Assembly: GCF_000422945.1 (NCBI RefSeq)
Contig: NZ_AUHA01000002.1
Coordinates: 1,426,001 to 1,490,000, forward strand
Origin: Daejeonella oryzae DSM 19973
GTDB taxonomy: Bacteria > Bacteroidota > Bacteroidia > Sphingobacteriales > Sphingobacteriaceae
Reading direction: 5' to 3'
DNA length: 64,000 nt
Shown: in pieces, positions 22,117 through 32,500 of the stretch
How positions within the stretch are numbered: the first letter of the stretch is position 1
How the letters are laid out: the number at the start of each line of letters is the position of its first letter
Made by a program: the position numbers and the translations under genes
The notes under the pieces: model-generated
What the model saw: the letters and a program-made list of their open reading frames with translations, nothing else
Database searches by the model: none
What the model was told of the DNA's origin: nothing

Positions 22117-24507
22117 TTAAGTAAGTACATTTTCAATCTTACTCAACAGGCTGGTTACTTTCTGATATAAAAGTTTGGCGTCCAGAGGTTTGGTCATATA
22201 GTCATTTACACCTAACTCAAAAACACGGTCTTTGGTGCTTTCCAGAACATCGGCAGTTAAAACAATGATTGGGATTTGCCTATTAGACTCTCCCGCAGTT
22301 CCGTTTCTAATGGCCTCAGTAGCTTCATAGCCATCCATAACCGGCATTTGAAGGTCCATTAAAACTATGTCAATATCCGTAGTTCGCAGTATTTCCAGGC
22401 TTTCCAGTCCGTCGTTTGCAAAACTAACTCTGGTATTTTTCCATTTTTTGAGAATCATTTTAATGACCATCTGGTTCATTTGATTATCCTCAACTACCAA
22501 AATATGCTTATCTGATAAATCACATTCATCAACAGGAAAAAGGTTGACCGGTTTTTTCTCTTCAGGAGCCAGGACGTAATCTAATGAAATGCAGCATACT
22601 GTTCCTTCATTCGGTTTGCTTTCTAATTCTATTTTTCCTTCATGAAGATCAACCAAAGCTTTTACCACGCATAAGCCTATCCCAAAACCGCCGAATTTTC
22701 GTTTATTGTTGATGTTTATCTGAGAAAACATTTCGAAAACAGAATCCAGCTTTTCAGGCGCAATTCCAATTCCCGTATCGCTGATAATAAAATTTAAGCT
22801 GATTTCATTATCCTCATGATTTTGGGTTTCAACACTGAAACGTACAATTCCCTGTGGAGTAAATTTCAGGGCATTGCTTAGGATATTGTTTAATATCTGT
22901 TCAAGGCGAAGCGGATCTCCAATAACCGATGCATTTTCAGCCAGGGCGGAAGAGAAATTAAAATCAATTCCATTACTCAAAGCCTGCGTTTTAAACTTCT
23001 CATTCACTTTCTGAATAATAGAATGCGGACGAAATTTGATCCTGTCCAGCTTCAGATCACCCCGTTCAATTTGAGAAAAATCAAGAATGTCATTCACCGA
23101 TGAAATCAGGCTGTTGGACGCCTGTTTAATTATTCCGCAGTTGGCTTTAATTTTCGGATCATCAATTTCACTTTCAATCATGATGGTCATGCCCAGAATT
23201 GCATTTAAGGGAGTACGCAACTCATGACTCATGTTTGATAAGAAATAAGATTTCATATCATTCATTTCCTCAGATTTTTGCAGGGCAATAGCCTGAAGTT
23301 CCTCTTTTTTAGTTTTTAACAGGCGAATGCGGTTGGCCATAGAAAGCGAAAGAGCAATGATTTCTAAACCGATACCTAATTTAGTAATGTTATCAATTGA
23401 CGCGTTGTTTATCCATCCGAAATTAATTGCAATGACCAGGGTAAAACAAATAAATAAAATGCTGATACCCGAGGCATAATACAAATCAACGGGCTTCTTT
23501 TTAAACACTAAATGTCCTATCGATATTACGATCAATATCATCCCGGTTAAGGTTAAAATATTGACAACAGGATATGAAAACTTTAGAAAAGCGGGAATGA
23601 AGATGATGCCGCTCAGCACTATCCCGAAAAAGATATACAGCAATTTAAAACTGTATCTGAGCAATTTATTGCTGTTTTTAACATCTAAAATGATTTCGCT
23701 GTATTTGCCGAAAAAATAGGAGGAAACCACGGCAAAGATGATTACTGCATGAAGATTAATCCATGAATTACTGCGATCCAGATACTGATGGAAAAATCCG
23801 TCAAGCGCAAACTGGCATAGTGCTACAAAAGCAACGTATAAAGAATAATACAGGAAAGAAAGTTCGCTTATTGCAAAATAAAAAAACAGGTAAGTGACGG
23901 CAATTATTAAAAGAACGCCATAAAAAATACCCATAATAAACTGGTCATGATAGGTTGATTGCAATAAACTTTCCTGGCTGATTAGGTTTAGAGGTAAGCT
24001 ATTTCTTTCTCCGTCATTTTTGATTTCTATAAATGCCTGTTTACGCTCGCCGGGATTTAATTTAATTTTAAACAGGGTTTTTCGATGATCAACAGCCCGT
24101 TGATTAAATGAAAGTTTGTCCCCGTTATGTTGGGTTAATACATTGCCCCGGCTGTCAATTAAATATAAATTTACATTATCGGTAATTGATTCTGCCGCTT
24201 CCAGATAATAAAACACCGGAATATTCAGAGTGTTAAGAAGTTCAAATTTTAGCCAGTAAGTATGATCTGTAAAACCCAGTTTCCCTAAATTACCGTTAAG
24301 CCAGCGAAATTTTAGATTTGCGGAATTGCTTTTAACCTGCTCAATAGAATAGTCCTGATAATTTGCGTCGGCCAGTTCAGCATACTTTAAAATCGAAATT
24401 TTAACCGGTAGTTCATCCTGTTTAAAAACATATTGGGAATGAGATTCTGTATAACAGAATAAAAGCAGGATTAAAATATAAAGTTGTTTCAAGTATAGAA
24501 TATTCAA
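22117..24507 (-). CDS. 7TMR-DISM hybrid histidine kinase with receiver
   Basis: A 796-residue membrane sensor. After a signal peptide comes a periplasmic 7TMR-DISMED2 sandwich (about 25-165, including LGFTDHTYWLKFEL), then seven membrane helices (about 185-385), a coiled coil, HisKA (H-box [11 protein letters not shown], His near 428), HATPase (LNNILSNALKFTPQG, DTGIGIAPEK, GFGIGLCVVKAL) and a C-terminal receiver (ILVVEDNQMN, phospho-acceptor in IVLMDLQMPVMDGYE, TKPLD) near 665-790. The DISMED2 module is thought to bind carbohydrates. No phosphotransfer protein or regulator is encoded next to it. Confidence 0.92.
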   Translation of the reverse strand: MNILYLKQLYILILLLFCYTESHSQYVFKQDELPVKISILKYAELADANYQDYSIEQVKSNSANLKFRWLNGNLGKLGFTDHTYWLKFELLNTLNIPVFYYLEAAESITDNVNLYLIDSRGNVLTQHNGDKLSFNQRAVDHRKTLFKIKLNPGERKQAFIEIKNDGERNSLPLNLISQESLLQSTYHDQFIMGIFYGVLLIIAVTYLFFYFAISELSFLYYSLYVAFVALCQFALDGFFHQYLDRSNSWINLHAVIIFAVVSSYFFGKYSEIILDVKNSNKLLRYSFKLLYIFFGIVLSGIIFIPAFLKFSYPVVNILTLTGMILIVISIGHLVFKKKPVDLYYASGISILFICFTLVIAINFGWINNASIDNITKLGIGLEIIALSLSMANRIRLLKTKKEELQAIALQKSEEMNDMKSYFLSNMSHELRTPLNAILGMTIMIESEIDDPKIKANCGIIKQASNSLISSVNDILDFSQIERGDLKLDRIKFRPHSIIQKVNEKFKTQALSNGIDFNFSSALAENASVIGDPLRLEQILNNILSNALKFTPQGIVRFSVETQNHEDNEISLNFIISDTGIGIAPEKLDSVFEMFSQININNKRKFGGFGIGLCVVKALVDLHEGKIELESKPNEGTVCCISLDYVLAPEEKKPVNLFPVDECDLSDKHILVVEDNQMNQMVIKMILKKWKNTRVSFANDGLESLEILRTTDIDIVLMDLQMPVMDGYEATEAIRNGTAGESNRQIPIIVLTADVLESTKDRVFELGVNDYMTKPLDAKLLYQKVTSLLSKIENVLT

Positions 24508-24724
24508 GGGATCAATACATGATTCTGACGCCCTAATGGGATCAACATTTTGCCAGAATCAATGGCGTGTAGATTATACGCAATATACCTCCATCGGGTT
24601 TAATACTTTTCTTTAAAGTTTCTTAAGTTGAATTAGAAATGAATTGAGTCCATTTTAAAACTTCATTTATAATACATAATCCCTATTTTGACTTTTTAAT
24701 TTTTACATAGTTATTATTCATCGT

Positions 24725-27013
24725 ATGCGATTTTTAATTCTTATTACGGGCTTATTTTTATCTGCCGGCCTTTCTGCACAAATAAAAAATTCAAGTTTTG
24801 AACCCGCAGAATATGTAAATCCCTTAATGGGAACCGATTCAAAACCTTCTCTTTCTAACGGAAATACGTATCCTGCCATTGGTGTTCCCTGGGGGATGAA
24901 TTTATGGACTCCTCAAACCGGGAAGATGGGAGATGGCTGGGCATATACGTACGGAGCAGACAAAATTCGCGGATTTAAACAAACGCACCAGCCTTCGCCA
25001 TGGATGAATGATTACGGACAATTTTCCATTATGCCCGTTACCGGAACTCTTAAAATTGATCAGGATGAACGTGCCAGCTGGTTTTCACATAAATCAGAAA
25101 TTGTTAAGCCATATTATTACAGCGTTTACCTTGCAGATCATGATGTAAGTACAGAATTAACCACTACCGAACGTGCTGCTCAATTCCGGTTTACTTTCCC
25201 AAAAACCGACAGCGCATGGATAGTTCTGGATGCTTTTGACAAAGGATCATATGTTAAAATTATTCCCGGCGAACGAAAAATTATGGGTTACAGCACCCGC
25301 CACAGCCGCGGAAAATATGATGATTTTAAAAATTACTTCGTCTTAGAATTTGATACAGATTTTAAACTGGCGGGAACTTGGGATGGCAAAGAATTCAGTT
25401 CCAAAAAAATGGAGTTAAAAGCAAACCATACGGGTGTGGTTATCGGGTTTAAAACTCAAAAAGGAGAAAAAGTAAATGTTAAAGTCGCATCTTCCTTTAT
25501 CAGTTTTGAACAGGCCAGCCTGAATCTGCAAAGAGAAATAGGGAAAGATGAATTTGAACAGACCAAAGAGAAGTCCAGAAAAATATGGAATGAAACCCTT
25601 GGTAAAATAAAAGTTGAAGGCGGATCAACCGATGAACTTAAAACATTTTATTCCTGTCTGTACAGAACGGTTTTCTTTCCCAATAAGCTTTATGAAATTA
25701 ATGCCGTCAATGAAATAATTCACTGGAGTCCGTATAACAGCAAAATACTGCCGGGATATATGTTCGCCGGAACCGGTTTCTGGGATACATTCCGGGCATT
25801 ATATCCTTTTCTAAACCTGGTTTATCCCTCCATAAATAAAGAAATGCAGGAAGGTTTGATAAATGATTACAAAGAAGGAGGTTGGCTGCCCGAATGGTCC
25901 AGTCCCGGCTATGCCAATATTATGATCGGTAATAATTCGGCTTCGGTAGTGGCCGATGCCTATGTGAAAGGCTTGAGAGGCTATGATATTGAAACGTTAT
26001 ACAAGGCGCTGATTCACGGAGCCAATAATGAAGGGCCCATTGAAGCTGTAGGCAGAGCCGGGGTTGACTATTATAATTCATTGGGTTTTGTTCCTTATGA
26101 TGTTAAAATCAATGAAAATGCAGCCCGAACTTTGGAATATGCTTACGATGATTTTGCCATTTACCAGCTTGGAAAAGCTTTGGGAAAGCCAAAAGCAGAG
26201 ATTGATGTGTATGCTAAACGGAGTATGAATTATAAAAATTTATTTGATCCGTCTACAGGGTTAATGAGAGGGAAAAACAAGGCAGGTGATTTTCAGTCCC
26301 CCTTTAATCCGTTTAAATGGGGAGATGCATTTACAGAAGGAAACAGCTGGCATTATACATGGTCGGTTTTTCAGGATATTGAAGGATTGGTTACGCTCAT
26401 GGGAGGTAAAGAGAAATTTGTGAATAAGCTCGATTCCGTTTTCACTCTGCCGCCTGTTTATGATGACAGTTATTATGGCGGTATGATTCATGAGATAAAA
26501 GAAATGCAGATAGCTAATATGGGCCAGTATGCGCATGGAAATCAGCCTATTCAGCATATGATTTATTTGTATAATTACGCTGCTGAGCCATGGAAAACTC
26601 AATATTGGGTTCGCGAAACGATGGACAGGTTATATAAAGCAAGTCCGGACGGCTATTGCGGCGATGAAGATAACGGACAAACTTCTGCCTGGTATGTTTT
26701 CTCAGCCATGGGTTTCTATCCGGTTACGCCGGCCACCGATCAGTATGTATTGGGTGCGCCGCTGTTCAAAAAAATTACTCTGACACTTGAAAATGGGAAG
26801 CAAATAATTATTGATGCTCCCAATAATTCCGCAAAGAATAAATATATCAGTAAGATGAAGATTAACGGGTCGCTGTATAATAAGAATTGGCTAAGTCATT
26901 CAGAACTTCTTAAAGGAAGCAGGATTAATATAGAGATGTCGCCCAATCCAAATCTTAAACGCGGAACATCCGCCTCATCATTTCCTTATTCGTTTTCAAC
27001 CCAGGCACAATAA
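24725..27013 (+). CDS. GH92 family alpha-mannosidase, first of a pair
   Basis: A 762-residue exported exo-alpha-mannosidase; signal peptide ends at LSAGLSAQ. GH92 enzymes use calcium and single inversion to remove mannose from N-glycans or mannans in the periplasm or at the surface. Seen here: NPLMGTDSKPS, VPWGMNLWTPQTG, FWDTFRALYP, TEGNSWHYTW (Glu538), HGNQPIQHM and GDEDNGQTSAWYVFS (Asp647, Asp649). The 109 and 111 residue spacing from Glu538 equals the reported spacing of the catalytic acid and two Asp in BT3990, supporting an intact active site. The second GH92 starts 10 bases after the stop. Confidence 0.92.
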   Translation: MRFLILITGLFLSAGLSAQIKNSSFEPAEYVNPLMGTDSKPSLSNGNTYPAIGVPWGMNLWTPQTGKMGDGWAYTYGADKIRGFKQTHQPSPWMNDYGQFSIMPVTGTLKIDQDERASWFSHKSEIVKPYYYSVYLADHDVSTELTTTERAAQFRFTFPKTDSAWIVLDAFDKGSYVKIIPGERKIMGYSTRHSRGKYDDFKNYFVLEFDTDFKLAGTWDGKEFSSKKMELKANHTGVVIGFKTQKGEKVNVKVASSFISFEQASLNLQREIGKDEFEQTKEKSRKIWNETLGKIKVEGGSTDELKTFYSCLYRTVFFPNKLYEINAVNEIIHWSPYNSKILPGYMFAGTGFWDTFRALYPFLNLVYPSINKEMQEGLINDYKEGGWLPEWSSPGYANIMIGNNSASVVADAYVKGLRGYDIETLYKALIHGANNEGPIEAVGRAGVDYYNSLGFVPYDVKINENAARTLEYAYDDFAIYQLGKALGKPKAEIDVYAKRSMNYKNLFDPSTGLMRGKNKAGDFQSPFNPFKWGDAFTEGNSWHYTWSVFQDIEGLVTLMGGKEKFVNKLDSVFTLPPVYDDSYYGGMIHEIKEMQIANMGQYAHGNQPIQHMIYLYNYAAEPWKTQYWVRETMDRLYKASPDGYCGDEDNGQTSAWYVFSAMGFYPVTPATDQYVLGAPLFKKITLTLENGKQIIIDAPNNSAKNKYISKMKINGSLYNKNWLSHSELLKGSRINIEMSPNPNLKRGTSASSFPYSFSTQAQ

Positions 27014-27023
27014 TATTGTTGTT

Positions 27024-29363
27024 ATGTATTTTTCAAAATCCAGATTTCTTCAGATTAGTCTAATCCTTATATTTTCGGCTGCGTCAGGTTCATTAAGCGC
27101 CCAGACAAAAAAATTGGATCTGCTTCAGTATGCAAATCCAATGATCGGTACAGAAAAAATGGGCCATACTTTTCCCGGCGCTACAGTTCCGTTTGGTTCC
27201 GTACAGTTAAGTCCTGATACGGATACAATTCCATATGCTGTAAATGGGAAGTACAATGGCGATGTTTACAAGTATTGTGCGGGCTATCAGTACAATGATC
27301 CGACAATTGTGGGTTTTAGCCATACGCACTTTAGCGGAACAGGTCATTCTGATTTGGGTGATTTCCTGATAATGCCTACTGTAGGTGCGCTGCAGTTAAA
27401 CCCGGGAACCAAAGATCATCCCGAAACAGGGTATCGTTCGCGGTTTTTTCATTCTACAGAAAAGGCCGAGCCTAATTACTACAAAGTAAAACTGGAGGAT
27501 GATAAGATTCTGGCCGAAATGACTACCACCACCCGGGTTGGATTACACCAGTATACATTTCCCAGATCAGATCAGTCGCATATTATTTTAGACATGATGC
27601 ATGGCATTTACAATTATGATGATAAAAATGTATGGACCTTTATCCGTGTAGAAAACGATTCGCTGGTTACCGGTTACCGCCAAACCAATGGCTGGGCCAG
27701 AACCCGCACCGTGTATTTTGCCATGTCTTTTTCTAAACCGTTTAAATCTTACGGATCAAAGGAATATTCTAAATCCCAGCCATATAAAGGCTTCTGGCGA
27801 AAGTTTGATCAGAGTAAGAATTTCCCTGAACTGGCCGGCAGGCAGTTAAGAATGTATTTTGATTTCGATACAAAGGAAAATGAACAGGTAAAAATCAAAT
27901 TCGCACTTTCTCCGGTAAGCACAGAAAATGCATTGGCAAACATGAAAGAGGAAATTCCCTCATGGGATTTCCAAAAAGTTAAAATGGAGGGTCAGAACCA
28001 ATGGAATTCAGAATTTAACAAGGTTCAGGTAAAAACGGGTGATCCAAAAGATTTGGTTAATTTTTATACCGCCATGTACCATGCATTTCTCAGCCCGACT
28101 GAATACATGGATAAAAACAGGGAATATAAAGGACTGGATCAAAACAGACATGTAGCCAAAGATTTTACAAACTACACAACCTTTTCTTTATGGGATACCT
28201 ACCGGGCGCTTCATCCATTATTCAATTTGATTCAGCCCTCCAGAAATAATGATATGGCCAAATCGATGCTGGCCCATTATGATCAGAGTACTCTGAAAAT
28301 GCTGCCTGTATGGTCGCATTATGCCAATGATAACTGGTGTATGAGCGGCTATCATAGTGTTTCTGTACTGGCAGATGCGATTATAAAAGGAAATTTTACA
28401 GGAGATATAAACAAAGCTTTGGAGGCTTGTATAGCTACAGCTAATCATCGAAGCTACGAGGGAATTGGAGAGTATATTGATAAAGGATACATTCCCTCAG
28501 ACAAAAACGGCACTTCGGTTTCATCTACTTTGGAATATGCTTATGATGATTGGAGTATTGCTCAGATAGCTAAAAAAATAAATAATTTACAGGTCTACAA
28601 TGAGTTTTTAAAGCGATCTCAAAACTGGAAAAATGTGTACGATGCCTCTATAGGTTTTATGAGACCCAGGCTTAGTGACGGGAATTTCAGAAAAGACTTT
28701 GATGTGCTGAATACGGAAGGTCAGGGCTTTATTGAAGGGAATGCATGGAATTACAGCTTGTATGTTCCGCAGGATCCATCTGGTCTGATTGCTATGATGG
28801 GTGGGGATAAAAAATTTATTCCTCATCTGGATTCCTTATTTACCATGCATCTGCCCGATGAATTTTTTGCTCATACCGAAGATATAACCCGGGAAGGAAT
28901 TATAGGAAATTATGTTCATGGCAATGAGCCTGCTCACCACGTAGCCTACCTTTATAACTGGACAAGCCAGCCCTGGAAAACTCAGGAAAGAGTTCGGATG
29001 ATCCTTAAAAAGCAGTATAATAATGGTCCGGATGGTTTGGGCGGAAATGATGATTGCGGACAAATGAGTGCCTGGTATATTTTTAGTTCACTCGGGTTTT
29101 ATCCGGTTGCCCCGGGATCTGATCAATATTCAATAGGTAGTCCATTGGTACAATCCGCTGTTCTTCATTTTGAAAATGGAAAAGTTTTAAAAATTACCGC
29201 GAAAAACCAGAGCGATAAAAATGTGTATGTGCAGAAAATTTTGCTGAATGGTAAGCCTTTAGATCGGTTATTTTTAACACATCAGGAGCTTACAAATGGC
29301 GGAGATTTAATTTACATGATGGGAAAGTTGCCCGGCAACAATATTTTCCATTCCAAAAAATAG
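27024..29363 (+). CDS. GH92 family alpha-mannosidase, second of a pair
   Basis: A 779-residue exported GH92 protein (signal peptide through SLSAQ). Motifs are NPMIGTEKMGHTFPGATVPFG, LSPDTD, LWDTYRALHP, IEGNAWNYSLY (Glu571), HGNEPAHH and GNDDCGQMSAWYIFS (Asn675-Asp676-Asp677). It differs from its neighbour in the base-site signature (NDD for DED) and in the GNEP loop, so the two are ancient paralogues, perhaps with different linkage preference. No SusC/SusD pair or other glycosidase is adjacent. Co-transcribed with the first gene. Confidence 0.92.
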   Translation: MYFSKSRFLQISLILIFSAASGSLSAQTKKLDLLQYANPMIGTEKMGHTFPGATVPFGSVQLSPDTDTIPYAVNGKYNGDVYKYCAGYQYNDPTIVGFSHTHFSGTGHSDLGDFLIMPTVGALQLNPGTKDHPETGYRSRFFHSTEKAEPNYYKVKLEDDKILAEMTTTTRVGLHQYTFPRSDQSHIILDMMHGIYNYDDKNVWTFIRVENDSLVTGYRQTNGWARTRTVYFAMSFSKPFKSYGSKEYSKSQPYKGFWRKFDQSKNFPELAGRQLRMYFDFDTKENEQVKIKFALSPVSTENALANMKEEIPSWDFQKVKMEGQNQWNSEFNKVQVKTGDPKDLVNFYTAMYHAFLSPTEYMDKNREYKGLDQNRHVAKDFTNYTTFSLWDTYRALHPLFNLIQPSRNNDMAKSMLAHYDQSTLKMLPVWSHYANDNWCMSGYHSVSVLADAIIKGNFTGDINKALEACIATANHRSYEGIGEYIDKGYIPSDKNGTSVSSTLEYAYDDWSIAQIAKKINNLQVYNEFLKRSQNWKNVYDASIGFMRPRLSDGNFRKDFDVLNTEGQGFIEGNAWNYSLYVPQDPSGLIAMMGGDKKFIPHLDSLFTMHLPDEFFAHTEDITREGIIGNYVHGNEPAHHVAYLYNWTSQPWKTQERVRMILKKQYNNGPDGLGGNDDCGQMSAWYIFSSLGFYPVAPGSDQYSIGSPLVQSAVLHFENGKVLKITAKNQSDKNVYVQKILLNGKPLDRLFLTHQELTNGGDLIYMMGKLPGNNIFHSKK

Positions 29364-29573
29364 TTGATGGGTGTAATAATTAACAAACTACTCAGTTGCA
29401 ACGGCATGATTTTGGATACTGTCGGAAACTTCACTATCAACTAAATTGTTACAATAAGTAAACAATAATTTGTTAATTGGAATATATTGATTTCCTGCAT
29501 TTAAAGTTTTTTGGAAAAGCTGCTTTTGTCAGGTTTAAATTATAGAACTGAATTTTTTAGATGACTCGAAACG

Positions 29574-32500
29574 ATGAATTCAAAAGATAACAATGCCCCT
29601 GATGAAGATTCTCTGGATCTGAAAGAACTGCTTCGGGTTTTATCCCTTGTTAAAATTGGGAAGTTAAATGTAAGGATGCCCGTTACTCAGGCGGGTATAA
29701 GCGGAAAAATCTGCGAAGTGCTTAATGATATCATCGATATGAATGAGCGGGTAGTTTCAGAGATTTCTGCCGCAGAAAGAGTTATTGGTCATCAGGGAAA
29801 TCTGTCCAAAAGAGTAGACATTCCGGAAGCCCGGGGCCAATGGTTATCTGGAATTAATTCATTAAACTGCTTAATTTCCAATCTTACTGTTCCCACCATA
29901 GAAATGGCTGGAATGATAAATTCTGTTGCTCGCGGTGATCTGTCAAAACAGATTCCTTTAGAGGTAAATGGCCAACCTTTAAGAGGCGAATTTTTAAGAA
30001 TCGCCAAAGAATCCAATACGATGATTAGCCAGCTCAGGCTGTTCACCATGGAAGTAACCCGGGTTGCCCGCCAGGTGGGTTCTGAAGGTAAACTTGGTGA
30101 ACAAGCCAGAATTAAGGGAGTTGCAGGGGTATGGGCAGAGCTGACAGATTCGGTAAACCAAATGGGAAGTAACTTAACTACCCAGATGAGAAATATTGCC
30201 GAAGTAACTACAGCTGTTGCTAAAGGGGATCTTTCCAGAAAGATTACCGTGGATGCAAAAGGAGAGATTCTGGAATTAAAAAATACGATTAACACGATGG
30301 TGGATCAGTTGAATTCATTTTCATCTGAGGTAACCCGTGTAGCACTCGAAGTAGGTACAGAAGGAAAACTTGGAGGCCAGGCTAAAGTAACCGGTGTGGC
30401 CGGAACCTGGAAAGATTTGACAGATTCTGTAAACCAGATGGCGGGTAATTTAACTGCCCAGGTCCGAAACATTGCCGAAGTTACTACCGCTGTAGCAAAG
30501 GGTGACCTTTCCCGGCATATAACTGTTGATGTAAAAGGGGAGATACTGGAACTGAAAAACACTATTAATACAATGGTGGATCAATTGAACGGTTTTGCTT
30601 CTGAAGTAACCCGGGTGGCTCTGGAAGTAGGTACCGAAGGAAAACTGGGCGGCCAGGCTAAAGTACCCGGTGTTGCCGGAACCTGGAAAGAATTAACAGA
30701 TTCAGTAAATCAGATGGGAGGAAATTTAACTTCTCAGGTAAGAAATATTGCAGATGTTACCACCGCTGTTGCCAACGGAGATCTTTCCCGAAAAATTACG
30801 GTTGATGTTAAAGGCGAGATTCTTGAATTAAAGAACACGATCAACACGATGGTGGATCAGCTGAATTCCTTTGCCTCGGAAGTAACCCGGGTAGCCCTTG
30901 AAGTAGGTACAGAAGGTAAGCTCGGCGGTCAGGCTAAGGTGAGAGGTGTTGGCGGAACCTGGAAAGATTTAACAGATTCAGTAAATAAAATGGGTAGCAA
31001 TCTGACTACCCAAATGAGAAATATAGCAGAAGTTACCACGGCGGTGGCCAAAGGAGATTTGTCAAGAAAGATTACTGTGGCGGCAAACGGGGAGATTTTG
31101 GAGCTGAAAAATACCATTAATACAATGGTAGACCAGTTAAACTCTTTTGGTAATGAGGTTACGCGGCTGGCCAGAGAAGTAGGTACGGAAGGTAAGCTCG
31201 GCGGACAGGCATATGTGCCGGGTGTTGCCGGAACCTGGAAAGATTTAACCGATTCGGTAAATCAGATGGCCGGTAATTTAACTGCCCAGGTTCGTAATAT
31301 TGCGGCCGTAACTACAGCGGTTGCCAATGGAGACCTTTCCAAGAAAATCACGGTAACCGTAGAAGGCGAAATTTTTGAATTGAAAGAAACCATTAATACA
31401 ATGGTGGAACAGCTGAACGCATTTGCTTCTGAAGTAACACGTGTAGCACTCGAAGTAGGAACTGAAGGGAAACTGGGCGGGCAGGCTAAAGTAAAAGGAG
31501 TTGGCGGTGTTTGGAAAGATCTAACCGATTCGGTAAATAAAATGGGTAGCAACCTGACTCTTCAGGTTCGGAATATTGCACAGGTAACCACGGCAGTAGC
31601 TAAAGGAGATTTATCTCGAAAAATTACCATTGAAGCCAGGGGCGAGATTCAGGAATTGAAAGATACCATTAACACAATGGTGGATCAGCTGAACGGTTTT
31701 GCTTCCGAAGTAACCCGGGTAGCTCTCGAAGTAGGTACCGAAGGAAAACTGGGTGGTCAGGCTAAAGTTCCCGGTGTTGCCGGAACCTGGAAAGAGCTTA
31801 CAGATTCGGTAAACCAGATGGGTGGAAATTTAACTTCGCAAGTGAGAAATATCGCGGATGTAACCACCGCAGTGGCGTATGGGGATTTAAGTAAAAAAAT
31901 TACGGTAGATGTAAAGGGAGAAATTCTCGAATTAAAAAACACTATCAATACGATGGTGGATCAGCTGAATGGTTTCGCCTCTGAGGTAACCCGTGTGGCA
32001 AGAGAAGTAGGAACCGAGGGTCGGTTAGGCGGTCAGGCGTTTGTGCCGGGTGTTGCCGGAACCTGGAAAGATTTAACAGATTCGGTAAATAACATGGCTT
32101 CGAATTTAACAAGTCAGGTACGTGGTATTGCCAAAGTAGTAACTTCTGTAGCAAATGGAAATCTGAAACAAACACTTTCCATTAATGCTCAGGGTGAAGT
32201 TTACCAGTTAACGGAAACAATTAATGGGATGATTGATACCCTGGCTGTTTTTGCTGAGCAGGTAACAACTGTAGCCCGTGAGGTGGGAGTAGAAGGAAAG
32301 CTGGGTGGCCAGGCCAATGTGCCGGGCGCATCCGGAACATGGCTTGATTTAACTAAAAACGTAAATCAGCTGGCAGAAAACTTAACCACACAGGTGAGGG
32401 CTATTGCCGAAGTTGCTTCGGCGGTTACTAAGGGAGATTTAACCCGAATGATTCGTGTGGATGCCCGTGGCGAGGTGGAAGCTCTGAAAGATACCATCAA

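Noticed and set aside
26534-26551. HGNQP in the first GH92 read as loss of the catalytic acid, which would suggest a mannose-1-phosphate-cleaving enzyme.
   Set aside because: The catalytic acid maps instead to Glu538 in EGNSW, 109 and 111 residues before Asp647/Asp649, the same spacing as in BT3990. The acid is present.
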